From Leclercia adecarboxylata (GTDB taxonomy: Bacteria; Pseudomonadota; Gammaproteobacteria; Enterobacterales; Enterobacteriaceae): 64,000 nucleotides of DNA. How positions within the stretch are numbered: position 1 is the stretch's first letter; every line of letters starts with the position of its first letter. Below, one piece after another: positions 29,233 through 38,394 of the stretch. The position numbers and the translations under genes are program-made. The DNA lies in assembly GCA_002360945.1 (NCBI GenBank), contig DERO01000031.1, positions 7,634 to 71,633 of the forward strand, in the 5' to 3' direction. The notes beneath the pieces are model-generated. The model was not told where the DNA came from, made no database searches, and saw only the letters and a list, made by a program, of their open reading frames with translations.

Positions 29233-29918
29233 GAAGGGATCTGCTCCGGATTGATGTCGTCGAACTGGTGCACCTGATGATGATGGCTGTCGCCGTCCTC
29301 ATCGCCGCGAATCAGCTGCAGGGTGCGAAAACCCGCCTGTTCCGCGGCGTCCAGCTCCTGATGAATATCCGACAGGAACAGGATCTGCGAGGGGGCTGCG
29401 CCAATCTGTGCCGCGATATTCTGATACGACTGCACGTCGCGCTTGGCACCGATGTGAGTATCAAAATAGCCGCTGAACAGATGAGTAATATCACCTTCGT
29501 CGCTGTAGCCAAATAACAGTTTTTGCGCTGCCACGGAGCCGGATGAATAAACATACAAATCAATGCCCTGTGACTTCCATTTTTCCAGCGAAGGGAGCAC
29601 ATCCGGATAGAGATGGCCGGTGAAGTCACCGTTGACGTAGCCATCCTGCCAGATGATCCCCTGCAGCGCTTTCAACGCCGTCGATTTGCGGTCTTCGTCC
29701 ATAAAGGCGAACAGGGTGTCGATCAGCTCGCGGGTGCTGGCCTGCGGCTGAGCAATCTCTTCGCGCAGATTGTCCAGAATGGTGTTGACCGGTTCGGCAT
29801 ACTGCTGGGCGCTGACAAAGGCTGCCAGCCGCTCGCGCGCATAGGGGAACAGGACATTGTGGACAAAACGAATATCGCTGGTGGTGCCTTCAATATCCGT
29901 CACAATCGCGCGAATCAT
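29229..29918 (-). CDS. mtnC: Enolase-phosphatase E1
   Basis: Bifunctional HAD-family enzyme (229 residues) that enolises and dephosphorylates 2,3-diketo-5-methylthiopentyl-1-phosphate to acireductone. The N-terminal [10 protein letters not shown] carries the nucleophilic Asp8, [13 protein letters not shown] is the second HAD motif, and [14 protein letters not shown] the third. ATG at 29918 overlaps the mtnB stop (ATGA), so the longer reading is rejected. Coupled with mtnB upstream and mtnD downstream. Confidence 0.95.
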   Translation of the reverse strand: MIRAIVTDIEGTTSDIRFVHNVLFPYARERLAAFVSAQQYAEPVNTILDNLREEIAQPQASTRELIDTLFAFMDEDRKSTALKALQGIIWQDGYVNGDFTGHLYPDVLPSLEKWKSQGIDLYVYSSGSVAAQKLLFGYSDEGDITHLFSGYFDTHIGAKRDVQSYQNIAAQIGAAPSQILFLSDIHQELDAAEQAGFRTLQLIRGDEDGDSHHHQVHQFDDINPEQIPS

Positions 29919-30529
29919 ACTCTCTCCAGTTGTCGTAAACGCATCTCGCACTCGAACAGGAATTCGAGGCCTTCAAGGTGACGCCGGGCTTCCGCCACGT
30001 CGCGTCCCCAGCAGGTTAAGCCATGACCGCGCAGAAGAAAACCATAATTAAGCGGACGTTCCTGAGCGTAATGGGCGATTCGGGAGGCCAGCGCGTCAAT
30101 ATCCTGGTCGTTATCGAACACGGCAATCGGTACGGTATCGAGATGGCTGGTCTGGCCGCTGAGGGATTTCTGCATCTCAAAACCGCTGAGGCGCAGTTCC
30201 GGTTCTTTAACCAGGCGTGACAGCACCGTGGCGTTCACCGTATGGACATGCAGCACCGCGTTGGCCTCCGGGAAAAGGCGATAGACCAGGGTATGCAGGC
30301 CGGTTTCTGCGGAAGGTTTACGCCCGGAGGGGGCGCGGTTGGTGGCAATCTCCACCTGCAAAAAATCATCAGGGGTCAGGCTGCCTTTGTCCTTACCGGA
30401 TTCGCTGAGCCAGCACCAGGTATCGTCCTGACGCACCGACATGTTTCCGCCGGTGGCGGGGGCCCAGCCCCTGGCGCCGATCCAGTGGCAGGCATCGACC
30501 AGGGATGTGAGTTGCAGGGTGTCTGTCAT
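29915..30529 (-). CDS. mtnB: Methylthioribulose-1-phosphate dehydratase
   Basis: Zinc enzyme of the class II aldolase/adducin family, 204 residues, which dehydrates 5-methylthioribulose-1-phosphate. [12 protein letters not shown] supplies His94 and His96 as metal ligands, and [13 protein letters not shown] a third; ATGGNMS and [12 protein letters not shown] fit substrate binding. ATG at 30529 follows AGAAGGATG. First gene of the mtnBCD operon, divergent from mtnE, with a MetJ operator about 40 bases upstream. Confidence 0.95.
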   Translation of the reverse strand: MTDTLQLTSLVDACHWIGARGWAPATGGNMSVRQDDTWCWLSESGKDKGSLTPDDFLQVEIATNRAPSGRKPSAETGLHTLVYRLFPEANAVLHVHTVNATVLSRLVKEPELRLSGFEMQKSLSGQTSHLDTVPIAVFDNDQDIDALASRIAHYAQERPLNYGFLLRGHGLTCWGRDVAEARRHLEGLEFLFECEMRLRQLERV

Positions 30530-30567
30530 CCTTCTTACCTCTTCGGCCAGGAATATCATTATGGTTT

Positions 30568-30583
30568 AGACGTCTAAGCGTCT
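30568..30583. promoter_or_regulatory. MetJ operator, mtnB/mtnE
   Basis: AGACGTCT followed directly by AAGCGTCT (14 of 16 matches to two tandem met boxes). Its right end touches TTGATT (30583-30588), a plausible -35 for mtnE with TGTTAT (30606-30611) 17 bases further on. It would coordinate mtnBCD and mtnE with the other salvage genes. Confidence 0.83.
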
Positions 30584-30650
30584 TGATTGCCAAATACTAA
30601 CATCGTGTTATAGTGGCAGCAACATATGTATTACATACAGGTCCGTCGAT

Positions 30651-31811
30651 ATGAGCAATAACCCTTTGATTCCAGAGAGTAAACTTCCGGCTCTCGGCAC
30701 TACTATCTTCACCCAGATGAGCGCCCTGGCGCAGCAGCACAAGGCGATTAACCTGTCGCAAGGTTTCCCTGATTTCGATGGCCCGGACTATCTGCAACAG
30801 CGCCTGGCTTTCCACGTGGCGACTGGCGCCAACCAGTACGCGCCGATGACCGGGGCGCAGCCGCTGCGCGAGGCGATTGCCGATAAAACCGCGGAGCTGT
30901 ATGGCTATCAGCCCGATGCAAACACGGAGATCACCGTGACCGCAGGGGCGACCGAAGCCCTGTACGCTGCCATTACCGCCCTGGTACGCACCGGCGATGA
31001 GGTGATCTGCTTTGACCCGAGCTACGACAGCTATGCCCCGGCGATTGAACTGTCTGGCGGCGTGGTGAAGCGCGTGGCGCTCCAGCCGCCGCACTTCCGT
31101 CCGGACTGGCAGGCCTTTGCGGCACTGCTGAGCGACAAAACCCGGCTGGTGATCCTCAACACCCCGCATAACCCGTCGGCAACCGTCTGGCAGCAGGCGG
31201 ATTTCGCCGCCCTCTGGCAGGCCATTGCGGAGCGTGAAATCTATGTCCTGAGCGATGAAGTGTACGAGCACATCTGCTTTGCCGACGCGGGACACGCCAG
31301 CGTGCTGGCCCATCCGCAGCTGCGGGAGCGGGCGATTGCCGTCTCGTCGTTTGGGAAAACCTTCCACATGACCGGCTGGAAGGTGGGGTACTGCGTGGCC
31401 CCGGCGGCTATCAGCGCCGAGCTGCGCAAAGTGCATCAGTTCCTGACTTTTGCGGTCAACACCCCGGCGCAGCTGGCGATTGCCGATATGCTGCGCAACC
31501 AGCCGGAACATTACCGGGAACTGCCGGACTTTTATCGCGCCCGCCGGGATCTGTTTATCGATGCCCTGAGCGCCAGTCGGCTGGAGATTTTACCCTGCGA
31601 AGGGACCTACTTCCTGCTGGCAGATTACAGCGCCATTTCCGATCTGGATGACGTCAGTTTTTGCCAGTGGTTAACCAAAGAGGTGGGCGTGGCGGCAATC
31701 CCGTTATCCGTCTTCTGCGCCGATCCTTTCCCGCACAAACTTATCCGACTCTGCTTTGCCAAGCAGGAAGCGACGCTGCTGGCGGCGGCGGAGCGATTGG
31801 TCTCGCTCTGA
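30651..31811 (+). CDS. mtnE: Methionine aminotransferase MtnE (YbdL)
   Basis: Pyridoxal-phosphate aminotransferase of 386 residues, close to E. coli YbdL, which prefers methionine. In salvage it aminates 2-oxo-4-methylthiobutyrate to methionine, the last step. The PLP lysine is in SSFGKTFHMTGWKVGY; NLSQGFPDFDGP, NTPHNPSATVW and the Arg of KLIRLCFAK are class I hallmarks. Only this gene and hcxA of the island are kept in E. coli K-12, where the gene is called ybdL. A hairpin terminator follows. Confidence 0.94.
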   Translation: MSNNPLIPESKLPALGTTIFTQMSALAQQHKAINLSQGFPDFDGPDYLQQRLAFHVATGANQYAPMTGAQPLREAIADKTAELYGYQPDANTEITVTAGATEALYAAITALVRTGDEVICFDPSYDSYAPAIELSGGVVKRVALQPPHFRPDWQAFAALLSDKTRLVILNTPHNPSATVWQQADFAALWQAIAEREIYVLSDEVYEHICFADAGHASVLAHPQLRERAIAVSSFGKTFHMTGWKVGYCVAPAAISAELRKVHQFLTFAVNTPAQLAIADMLRNQPEHYRELPDFYRARRDLFIDALSASRLEILPCEGTYFLLADYSAISDLDDVSFCQWLTKEVGVAAIPLSVFCADPFPHKLIRLCFAKQEATLLAAAERLVSL

Positions 31812-31826
31812 GCCGGTTATCTGTTT

Positions 31827-31866
31827 AAATACACCGGAATAATAAAATAACTCCGGTGTATTTTAT
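31827..31866. terminator. Bidirectional terminator between mtnE and ybdO
   Basis: AAATACACCGGA...TCCGGTGTATTT, a perfect 12-bp stem with a 13-base AT-rich loop, followed by T-rich sequence on both strands. It separates the convergent genes. Confidence 0.88.
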
Positions 31867-31903
31867 TTGCTCTGAAAATAGTTTGGGCGTGTTACTTTTC
31901 CCG

Positions 31904-32818
31904 TCAATCATAATCAAAGCCTTCCGTGCTGAAATTTTCAATAAAGTTGGCAAATATTTTACTGGTTAATGCCGCACGATTATACATCATATAAATATTT
32001 ACAGTGGGTAATTCAAAGGGAGCATTCACCTTTTTCAACTTTAGCGTGTCACGATACTGTTGCAGGGCTAATTCAGGAATATAACCCAGCAAATTAGAGG
32101 CGCTGATCATATTGATGAGCGAGAAAAAAGAGTCGCTGCGAAAGCCAATTTTTCTGTCCGGTAAATTCTTTTCTGACTCGGTACGGAATTGACTGACGCC
32201 GGGTTCGTTAGCAATGAAATAGGTATATTTTTCCTCGCTCAGTTGCTCCAGTGTGACACTCTCCCCGATGCGCGGATGCGCCTGTCGACAAACGATGACA
32301 ATGGGCAAGGTCAAAAAATGCGTGCAGACAATAGAGCGGTTGTTGACAGGGAAAAACGAAAAGATGAGGTCGGCTTTACGGTAGGCCAGCAAATCTTCTG
32401 CGGTATCCTTTGTCAGCAGCAGGTCATGATACTCAATCTCATAATTGTGTTCCCGTATTAGCTTCTTCATCGGCAGGAACAAGCGATCCGGAGTCAGCGC
32501 CTGGGGGGCGTAGACGACCATATTTTTTTGCAGAGACGAGCCATGCATGATGTTAATCGTCTGCTCAATCTGGTTCAGGTTCTGTTCAAGATGCTTATGC
32601 AGATTAACGCCTACGGTGGTGGGGGTGATGCCTTTACCGGAGCGGATGAACAGCGGGTCGTTCAGTTGATTGCGTAAGCGTTGCAGCGACTGGCTTACCG
32701 CCGAGGGGGTAATAAACAGGGTTTCAGCCGCCTTGCTGATGCTCAGGTGCTGATAGATACACTCAAATATGACCAGCAGATTTAAGTCAAATTTTTTAAG
32801 ATCGTAGAGATTAGCCAT
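31904..32818 (-). CDS. ybdO: LysR-family regulator YbdO/CitR-like
   Basis: LysR-type transcription factor of 304 residues. The N-terminal helix-turn-helix (KAAETLFITPSAVSQSLQRL, about residues 30-49) is almost identical to E. coli YbdO (CitR); the C-terminal effector domain is more divergent. E. coli CitR is reported to act on citrate-utilisation genes, but the cit operon is not present between rna and dcuC here, so the target may differ. Its base composition is clearly more AT-rich than flanking genes, as is usual for LysR genes at this site in E. coli. Confidence 0.85.
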   Translation of the reverse strand: MANLYDLKKFDLNLLVIFECIYQHLSISKAAETLFITPSAVSQSLQRLRNQLNDPLFIRSGKGITPTTVGVNLHKHLEQNLNQIEQTINIMHGSSLQKNMVVYAPQALTPDRLFLPMKKLIREHNYEIEYHDLLLTKDTAEDLLAYRKADLIFSFFPVNNRSIVCTHFLTLPIVIVCRQAHPRIGESVTLEQLSEEKYTYFIANEPGVSQFRTESEKNLPDRKIGFRSDSFFSLINMISASNLLGYIPELALQQYRDTLKLKKVNAPFELPTVNIYMMYNRAALTSKIFANFIENFSTEGFDYD

Positions 32819-33007
32819 AATTCATCCTGATTAGCTGTGCTGTTACCGTAATCTTATACACGATAACTATAGAAGTAAGTTAGCCATTCTCCATCCATTT
32901 GACTGGCTAACTTAACTGAGTTTAAATTCAAGCTTAATATATCATGGCTGCAGATTAATGAAATAAAGTCGCGGCTGTTGTTGTAATAATTTTACCCGCG
33001 AAAGTAG

Positions 33008-33033
33008 GGCGGCCTGGTTGAATTTAGGCCGCC
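33008..33033 (-). terminator. Hairpin 3' of the 69-residue small gene
   Basis: GGCGGCCT-N10-AGGCCGCC, eight perfect pairs, ten bases beyond the stop of the small minus-strand gene. The following minus-strand sequence (CTACTTT) has only a weak T-run, so termination may be partial. The stretch from here to the ybdO start is AT-rich and shows no gene. Confidence 0.55.
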
Positions 33034-33042
33034 ACTCCTGTA

Positions 33043-33252
33043 TTAATGCGGGCCCATCATCATATTTAGTTGGTCATTATCGGGCAGGCCCACCACCTGC
33101 TGTAATTCATTTTCATTATTCATGTAATAAAGCGCGGGTGTGGCGCTGGCTGCTGGCGCATCCATTATATCCTGATGGTTTTTTAATGTTTTTTGCTGGG
33201 CGGGCAACTCTTCTGCATGGGCGAGGAGGGGGAACATGGCGGGTCTGAACAT
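33043..33252 (-). CDS. Small hypothetical protein (69 aa)
   Basis: Not recognised. The 69-residue product begins MFRPAMFPLLAHAEELPAQQ and ends with the Met-rich LNMMMGPH; no clear membrane segment is present, and the first 14 residues are only weakly hydrophobic. Expression signals are complete: minus-strand TTAGCT (33330-33335), 17-base spacer, TATGAT (33307-33312), then AAGGA six bases before ATG and a hairpin after the stop. It occupies the place of dsbG in the E. coli order and is divergent from a probable sRNA. Confidence 0.55.
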   Translation of the reverse strand: MFRPAMFPLLAHAEELPAQQKTLKNHQDIMDAPAASATPALYYMNNENELQQVVGLPDNDQLNMMMGPH

Positions 33253-33306
33253 GAATATTCCTTATAAAATCAATCGCAAAGAGCGGGTTCGGTAAAACCT
33301 ATCACA

Positions 33307-33364
33307 ATCATAGGTATTATTACCCTGTCAGCTAATTGCCCTTTCGTTGGGTGGGTGGTGTAAT
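33307..33364. promoter_or_regulatory. Back-to-back promoters of the small gene and the candidate sRNA
   Basis: Minus strand: TTAGCT (33330-33335) and TATGAT (33307-33312), spacer 17. Plus strand: TTGCCC (33336-33341) and TGTAAT (33359-33364), spacer 17, with an extended -10 TGG. The two -35 boxes are directly adjacent, so one regulator could control both. Confidence 0.5.
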
Positions 33365-33370
33365 CCACTT

Positions 33371-33488
33371 CGCTGTTACGACCTTGCTAAAGGTAATGTA
33401 GAGCGCAACACATCGCCAGCTTCGGCTGGCACTGATGTTACCCCCGGGTAGCTCAGGTATCAGGGCCGCCGTTCAGGCGGCCTTTTTA
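33371..33488 (+). ncRNA. Candidate small RNA upstream of ahpC
   Basis: A predicted ~117-nt transcript with no obvious coding frame. It has three hairpins: ACCTT-GCTA-AAGGT (33381-33394); GCCAGC-TTCG-GCTGGC (33415-33430), a UUCG tetraloop extended by ACATC/GATGT with a three-base bulge; and an intrinsic terminator GGCCGCC-GTTCA-GGCGGCC with TTTTT (33462-33488). The promoter at 33336-33364 is well formed. I do not recognise it as a named enterobacterial sRNA. Because 120 bases and a separate ribosome site lie between its terminator and ahpC, it could also be an attenuated leader of ahpC. Remaining bases up to ahpC show no gene. Confidence 0.5.
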
Positions 33489-33608
33489 CTTTGTGGGATC
33501 CAGCCGGGTTGTTAGGTATTGCTGATTGATTTGATACGGCAAACGCATTAGCCCGAAACGGCAAAGTTGGTTACCTTAGCTCTCAACGAAAACACGGAGG
33601 AAGTACAG

Positions 33609-34172
33609 ATGTCTTTAATTAATACCAAGATCAAACCTTTCAAAAACCAGGCGTTCAAAAACGGCGACTTCGTAGAGATCACCGAGAAAGATACCGAAGG
33701 CCGCTGGAGCGTGTTCTTCTTCTACCCGGCTGACTTTACTTTCGTCTGCCCGACCGAACTGGGTGACGTTGCAGATCACTACGAAGAGCTGCAGAAGCTG
33801 GGCGTAGACGTTTACTCCGTCTCTACCGATACCCACTTCACCCACAAAGCATGGCACAGCAGCTCTGAAACCATCGCCAAAATCAAATACGCGATGATCG
33901 GTGACCCGACTGGCGCCCTGACCCGTAACTTTGAAAACATGCGTGAAGACGAAGGTCTGGCCGACCGTGGCACCTTTATCGTTGACCCGCAGGGCATCAT
34001 CCAGGCCATCGAAGTTACCGCTGAAGGTATTGGCCGTGACGCATCCGACCTGCTGCGCAAAATCAAAGCGGCTCAGTATGTTGCTTCTCACCCAGGCGAA
34101 GTGTGCCCGGCGAAATGGAAAGAAGGCGACGCGACTCTGGCTCCATCTCTGGACCTGGTTGGTAAGATCTAA
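33609..34172 (+). CDS. ahpC: Alkyl hydroperoxide reductase peroxiredoxin AhpC
   Basis: Typical two-Cys peroxiredoxin of 187 residues that reduces hydrogen peroxide and organic hydroperoxides. Peroxidatic Cys47 lies in FVCPTE and resolving Cys166 in EVCPAKW. Start at 33609 follows CGGAGGAAGTACAG, a strong ribosome site, and gives the standard [12 protein letters not shown]-terminus. Codon use is strongly biased, as expected for a very abundant protein. Its reductase AhpF is encoded next. OxyR control is known for the family; I did not resolve an OxyR site. Confidence 0.97.
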   Translation: MSLINTKIKPFKNQAFKNGDFVEITEKDTEGRWSVFFFYPADFTFVCPTELGDVADHYEELQKLGVDVYSVSTDTHFTHKAWHSSSETIAKIKYAMIGDPTGALTRNFENMREDEGLADRGTFIVDPQGIIQAIEVTAEGIGRDASDLLRKIKAAQYVASHPGEVCPAKWKEGDATLAPSLDLVGKI

Positions 34173-34180
34173 ATCTGAAA

Positions 34181-34213
34181 AGCCCGGCGGCGCTACGCTT
34201 GCACGGGCCTACA
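34181..34213. repeat. REP unit 3' of ahpC
   Basis: GCCCGGCGGCGCTACG...GGGCCTACAG, same family as 5339-5370 with one inserted A in the right arm. It sits between ahpC and ahpF. Confidence 0.75.
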
Positions 34214-34223
34214 GATTCAATTT

Positions 34224-34246
34224 TAACGGGTGCTTTGCACCCGTTA
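34224..34246 (+). terminator. Hairpin between ahpC and ahpF
   Basis: TAACGGGTGC-TTT-GCACCCGTTA, ten perfect pairs, lacks a T-run after it. It is more likely a partial terminator or an mRNA-stabilising structure that gives much more AhpC than AhpF. Confidence 0.6.
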
Positions 34247-34332
34247 TCCCCTAACACCATGATGCAAGTTGCATTCAGGCAGCCCGGATAAGGCCGCTTG
34301 CATGATGATGTTTTTTAAGCAGGAGATGAATA

Positions 34333-35895
34333 ATGCTCGACACAAATATGAAAACCCAGCTCAAAGCCTACCTTGAGAAGCTGACCAAACCTGTTGAGCT
34401 GATTGCCACGCTGGACGACAGCGCTAAATCGGCAGAAATCAAGGAACTGCTGGCTGAAATTGCCGAACTGTCTGCGAAAGTGACCTTTAAGGAAGACAAC
34501 AGCCTGCCGGTGCGCAAGCCGTCCTTCCTGATCACCAACCCAGGCTCCACCCAAGGCCCGCGCTTTGCCGGTTCCCCGCTGGGACACGAATTCACCTCAC
34601 TGGTGCTGGCACTGCTGTGGACCGGTGGTCATCCGTCGAAAGAGGCGCAGGCTTTGCTTGAGCAGATCCGCGATATCGACGGTGATTTTGAGTTTGAAAC
34701 CTACTACTCGCTGTCATGTCACAACTGCCCGGACGTGGTGCAGGCCCTGAACCTGATGGCGGTGCTGAACCCACGCATCAAACACACCGCAATCGACGGC
34801 GGCGTGTTCCAGAACGAAATCACCGATCGCAACGTGATGGGCGTTCCGGCCGTGTTTGTGAACGGGAAAGAGTTTGGTCAGGGTCGCATGACGCTGACAG
34901 AAATCGTTGCCAAAGTGGATACCGGTGCTGAAAAACGCGCGGCGGAAGAGCTGAACAAGCGCGATGCCTACGATGTGCTGATTGTTGGCTCCGGCCCGGC
35001 GGGTGCGGCGGCTGCGGTTTACTCCGCCCGTAAAGGCATTCGTACCGGTCTAATGGGCGAACGTTTTGGTGGCCAGGTGCTGGATACCGTCGATATCGAA
35101 AACTATATCTCCGTACCAAAAACCGAAGGCCAGAAACTGGCTGGTGCCCTGAAAGCGCACGTCAGCGACTATGAAGTGGATGTGATCGACAGCCAGAGCG
35201 CCAGCAAGCTAGTGCCGGCGGCGCAGGAAGGCGGTTTCCATGAGATTGAAACGGCCTCTGGCGCGGTGCTGAAAGCCCGTAGCATCATCATTGCTACCGG
35301 TGCCAAATGGCGCAACATGAACGTGCCGGGCGAAGATCAGTATCGTACCAAAGGGGTGACCTACTGCCCGCACTGCGACGGCCCGCTGTTTAAAGGCAAG
35401 CGCGTCGCGGTGATTGGCGGCGGTAACTCCGGTGTTGAAGCCGCTATCGACCTGGCGGGTATCGTTGAGCACGTCACGCTGCTGGAGTTTGCACCAGAGA
35501 TGAAGGCTGACCAGGTCCTGCAGGATAAAGTTCGCAGCCTGAAAAACGTCGATATCATCCTGAACGCGCAGACCACCGAAGTGAAAGGCGACGGCAGCAA
35601 AGTGACCGGTCTTGAGTACCGCGACCGCGTGAGCGGGGATGTGCACAGCGTGCCGCTGGCGGGGATCTTCGTGCAGATTGGTCTGCTGCCAAACACCACC
35701 TGGCTGGAAGGCGCGATTGAGCGTAACCGCATGGGCGAGATCATCATCGATGCCAAATGTGAAACCAGCGTGAAAGGCGTTTTTGCGGCGGGCGACTGCA
35801 CCACCGTGCCGTACAAACAGATCATCATCGCGACCGGCGAAGGGGCGAAAGCTTCCCTTAGCGCCTTTGATCATCTGATCCGTACTAAAGCATAA
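34333..35895 (+). CDS. ahpF: Alkyl hydroperoxide reductase subunit F
   Basis: NADH-dependent flavoprotein disulfide reductase (520 residues; E. coli 521) that regenerates AhpC. The N-terminal double thioredoxin-fold domain has the SCHNC redox pair at about Cys129/132; the FAD site [17 protein letters not shown] is near 215; the thioredoxin-reductase-like centre CPHC is near 345-348; the NADH loop [11 protein letters not shown] and FAD-binding AAGDCTT follow. ATG at 34333 with AGGAGATGAATA upstream. A strong terminator follows. Confidence 0.97.
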   Translation: MLDTNMKTQLKAYLEKLTKPVELIATLDDSAKSAEIKELLAEIAELSAKVTFKEDNSLPVRKPSFLITNPGSTQGPRFAGSPLGHEFTSLVLALLWTGGHPSKEAQALLEQIRDIDGDFEFETYYSLSCHNCPDVVQALNLMAVLNPRIKHTAIDGGVFQNEITDRNVMGVPAVFVNGKEFGQGRMTLTEIVAKVDTGAEKRAAEELNKRDAYDVLIVGSGPAGAAAAVYSARKGIRTGLMGERFGGQVLDTVDIENYISVPKTEGQKLAGALKAHVSDYEVDVIDSQSASKLVPAAQEGGFHEIETASGAVLKARSIIIATGAKWRNMNVPGEDQYRTKGVTYCPHCDGPLFKGKRVAVIGGGNSGVEAAIDLAGIVEHVTLLEFAPEMKADQVLQDKVRSLKNVDIILNAQTTEVKGDGSKVTGLEYRDRVSGDVHSVPLAGIFVQIGLLPNTTWLEGAIERNRMGEIIIDAKCETSVKGVFAAGDCTTVPYKQIIIATGEGAKASLSAFDHLIRTKA

Positions 35896-35920
35896 GAACG
35901 TAAGACAACACCTGCAAAGC

Positions 35921-35948
35921 AAAGAGGCTACCTGATGGTAGCCTCTTT
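35921..35948. terminator. Bidirectional terminator between ahpF and uspG
   Basis: AAAGAGGCTACC-TGAT-GGTAGCCTCTTT, twelve perfect pairs with a T-run after it on the plus strand. It ends ahpCF and probably also uspG, whose stop is two bases away. Confidence 0.9.
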
Positions 35949-35950
35949 TT

Positions 35951-36379
35951 TTATCTCACCACCAGCACCGGGATCCTGGCGTGACCTATCACGCTGGAGG
36001 CGTTCGAGCCCAGCAGGTGGGTGGAGATGGAGGGGTTACGCGACCCGATTACCACGATATCGGCTTTCAGCTCGTTGGCCACCTCGTTCACCACGTCGCG
36101 CACATTGCCAAAGCAGACATGGGTTCGGATCCGCGACGGGTCGATGCTGAAATGGCTGACCATGGTCTTCAGGCGGGTTTGTGCCTCGTTCTGGATATGC
36201 TCCTCAAAGCGGCGCATATCGGCGGCAAAGCGATGCAAACCAAAGCTGGAGGAGCCGGGTAAAACATGCAGTAAGTGAATAATGCCATCCTGCTGCGCCA
36301 GGAATTCAGCGTGGCGAATCGCCTTGTCGCTCAACTCCATCTCGAAAACATCCACCGGCATAATAATCGTCTGATACAT
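35951..36379 (-). CDS. uspG: Universal stress protein UspG
   Basis: UspA-family cytoplasmic stress protein of 142 residues, same length as E. coli UspG (YbdQ) and nearly identical in the core: [20 protein letters not shown] at the N-terminus and the ATP-binding G-2X-G-9X-G(S/T) type motif [18 protein letters not shown] at the C-terminus. ATG at 36379 has GGGAGAAACGGTT upstream. Divergent from ybdR; the 225-base gap between them shows no further gene. Confidence 0.95.
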   Translation of the reverse strand: MYQTIIMPVDVFEMELSDKAIRHAEFLAQQDGIIHLLHVLPGSSSFGLHRFAADMRRFEEHIQNEAQTRLKTMVSHFSIDPSRIRTHVCFGNVRDVVNEVANELKADIVVIGSRNPSISTHLLGSNASSVIGHARIPVLVVR

Positions 36380-36604
36380 AACCGTTTCTCCCTGTGTATT
36401 TACGCTTAATCCATTCAAACACAAAATATAATCAAATTCTGATAGCTCGCTGACACTTTTTAATATCGCCCCGTTTGTTGACATTTTGCCGCGCCGCTTT
36501 AAATCCAGGAATAATCCCAAAGCCGTGCAATTTCCCGGTATATCCCCGCTGATGGCTACCCTTTTAAGGTAAACCCGCATTTTTTCTTTGAATCCGGAGG
36601 TCGA

Positions 36605-37843
36605 ATGAAAGCATTGACGTATCACGGACCACATAACGTTAAAGTTGAAACAGTACCCGATCCGGCCATTGAGCAAGCTGACGATATCATTCTGCGCATC
36701 ACCGCCACCGCGATCTGCGGTTCTGATTTGCATCTCTACCACGGGAAGATACCGAAGGTGGAGCATGGCGATATCTTCGGTCATGAGTTTATGGGTGAAG
36801 TGGTGGAGACCGGGCGAGAGGTGAAAAACCTCACTAAGGGCGATCGGGTGGTGATCCCCTTTGTCATTGCCTGCGGCGACTGTTTTTTCTGCCGCCTGCA
36901 GAAGTACGCCGCCTGCGAAAACACCAACAGCGGACCCGGCGCGACCCTGAATAAAAAACAGATCCCGCCTCCGGCTGCGCTCTTTGGTTACAGCCATCTC
37001 TACGGTGGCGTACCCGGCGGCCAGGCGGAATATGTTCGCGTGCCAAAAGGCAACGTCGGGCCGTTCAAGGTACCGCCGCTGCTGTCAGATGATAAAGTCC
37101 TGTTCATGTCGGACATTCTGCCCACCGCCTGGCAGGCCGCTAAAAATGCCCAGATTACCCAGGGCAGCAGCGTTGCGGTGTTCGGTGCCGGGCCGGTGGG
37201 ACTCCTGACCGTCGCCTGCGCACGTTACCTCGGGGCCGAGCAGATTTTTATCGTCGATCATCACGACTACCGTCTGCGGTTCGCCCAGGACAGGTACGGC
37301 GCGATTCCGATTAACTTTGACCACGACGACGATGCCGCAGAAAAAATCATCGAGCAGACCCGGGGCCAGCGCGGGGTGGATGCGGTCATTGATGCGGTCG
37401 GCTTTGAGGCAAAAGGCAGTACCACGGAAACGGTGCTGACCAACCTCAAGCTCGAGGGCAGCAGCGGTAAAGCCCTGCGGCAGTGTATTGCCGCAGTAAG
37501 GCGCGGGGGGATCGTCAGCGTACCGGGCGTCTATGCCGGCTTTATTCACGGTTTCCTGTTTGGCGACGCCTTCGACAAAGGGCTGACCTTTAAAATGGGG
37601 CAGACCGACGTTCACGCCTGGCTGGGTGAACTGTTGCCGTTAATCGAGCAGGGGCTGATCACGCCTGAAGAGATCGTCACCCACTATCTGCCGTTTGAAG
37701 AGGCAGCCCGCGGCTACGAGATCTTTGATAAGCGTCAGGAAGATTGCCGGAAAATTATTCTGGTGCCCGGGGCACAAAGCGCGGAAGTGGCGAAAGAGCG
37801 GGTCACCGGGCTGGTCAACCCCATGCCGGGTGGCGTTATCTGA
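36605..37843 (+). CDS. ybdR: Zinc-dependent alcohol dehydrogenase family protein YbdR
   Basis: Medium-chain dehydrogenase/reductase of 412 residues, resembling formaldehyde-dehydrogenase-like enzymes and close to E. coli YbdR. Catalytic zinc: [12 protein letters not shown] and [10 protein letters not shown]; structural zinc: the four Cys of [15 protein letters not shown]. The Rossmann motif [18 protein letters not shown] is near residue 200. The substrate is not established. GGAGGTCG precedes ATG. A short tandem repeat and hairpin follow the stop. Confidence 0.93.
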   Translation: MKALTYHGPHNVKVETVPDPAIEQADDIILRITATAICGSDLHLYHGKIPKVEHGDIFGHEFMGEVVETGREVKNLTKGDRVVIPFVIACGDCFFCRLQKYAACENTNSGPGATLNKKQIPPPAALFGYSHLYGGVPGGQAEYVRVPKGNVGPFKVPPLLSDDKVLFMSDILPTAWQAAKNAQITQGSSVAVFGAGPVGLLTVACARYLGAEQIFIVDHHDYRLRFAQDRYGAIPINFDHDDDAAEKIIEQTRGQRGVDAVIDAVGFEAKGSTTETVLTNLKLEGSSGKALRQCIAAVRRGGIVSVPGVYAGFIHGFLFGDAFDKGLTFKMGQTDVHAWLGELLPLIEQGLITPEEIVTHYLPFEEAARGYEIFDKRQEDCRKIILVPGAQSAEVAKERVTGLVNPMPGGVI

Positions 37844-37844
37844 T

Positions 37845-37876
37845 AGCGGAAGAGCGGAAGAGCGGAAGAGCGGAAA
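37845..37876. repeat. Tandem octamer repeat
   Basis: Four head-to-tail copies of AGCGGAAG (last copy with one change) begin at the ybdR stop codon region. It is a slipped-strand-type microsatellite, likely variable in number between strains. Confidence 0.85.
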
Positions 37877-37896
37877 GAGGATGCCCCGGCATCCTC
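37877..37896. terminator. Hairpin between ybdR and rnk
   Basis: GAGGATGCC-CC-GGCATCCTC, nine perfect pairs between convergent genes. No T-run follows, so it is only a probable terminator. Confidence 0.5.
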
Positions 37897-37930
37897 TGGG
37901 CAAAGCGGGTTAACGCTTGTTCAGATGGGA

Positions 37931-38341
37931 TCAGCGCAGGTATTCGCCTGCGGCCTCAGGCTGCCAGATAAGTTCCAGCACCTCCAGATGCGTGGCGGTA
38001 CCGCCCGGCAGTTCCCAGTGGATGGTATCGCCAGTACGCAGACCAATTAATGCTGCACCCACCGGTGCCAGCACCGACAGCTGTGTGTTGCTGTCGGTCA
38101 TGTTCGCCGGATAGACCAGCGTGCGGGTACGCACTTCACCGGTGGCCAGATCGCGAAACTTCACCTGACTGTTCATGGTCACCACGTCAGCGGGCATGTC
38201 CTGCGGAGCGCACATCTGCGCGCGATCCAGTTCGTCGTTCAAAGCAGCAGCGACAGGCAGCGAGGCAAAGGCCGGTTGCTCCAGCAGGCGGTCGATACGC
38301 TCAGCATCGAGTTCGTTAATGATAATTGTGGGTCTGGACAT
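37931..38341 (-). CDS. rnk: Regulator of nucleoside diphosphate kinase Rnk
   Basis: GreA/GreB-related secondary-channel RNA polymerase factor of 136 residues, same length as E. coli Rnk. [20 protein letters not shown] starts a short coiled-coil arm that lacks the catalytic tip of Gre factors; the C-terminal FKBP-like domain has [26 protein letters not shown] at 38341 has ATGGAGTAAATA upstream. A terminator-like hairpin 50 bases upstream suggests control by attenuation. Confidence 0.96.
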   Translation of the reverse strand: MSRPTIIINELDAERIDRLLEQPAFASLPVAAALNDELDRAQMCAPQDMPADVVTMNSQVKFRDLATGEVRTRTLVYPANMTDSNTQLSVLAPVGAALIGLRTGDTIHWELPGGTATHLEVLELIWQPEAAGEYLR

Positions 38342-38394
38342 TATTTACTCCATGTCGTTAATGCTGCGACAACCGCAGAAGAGATGCCAAAAGA

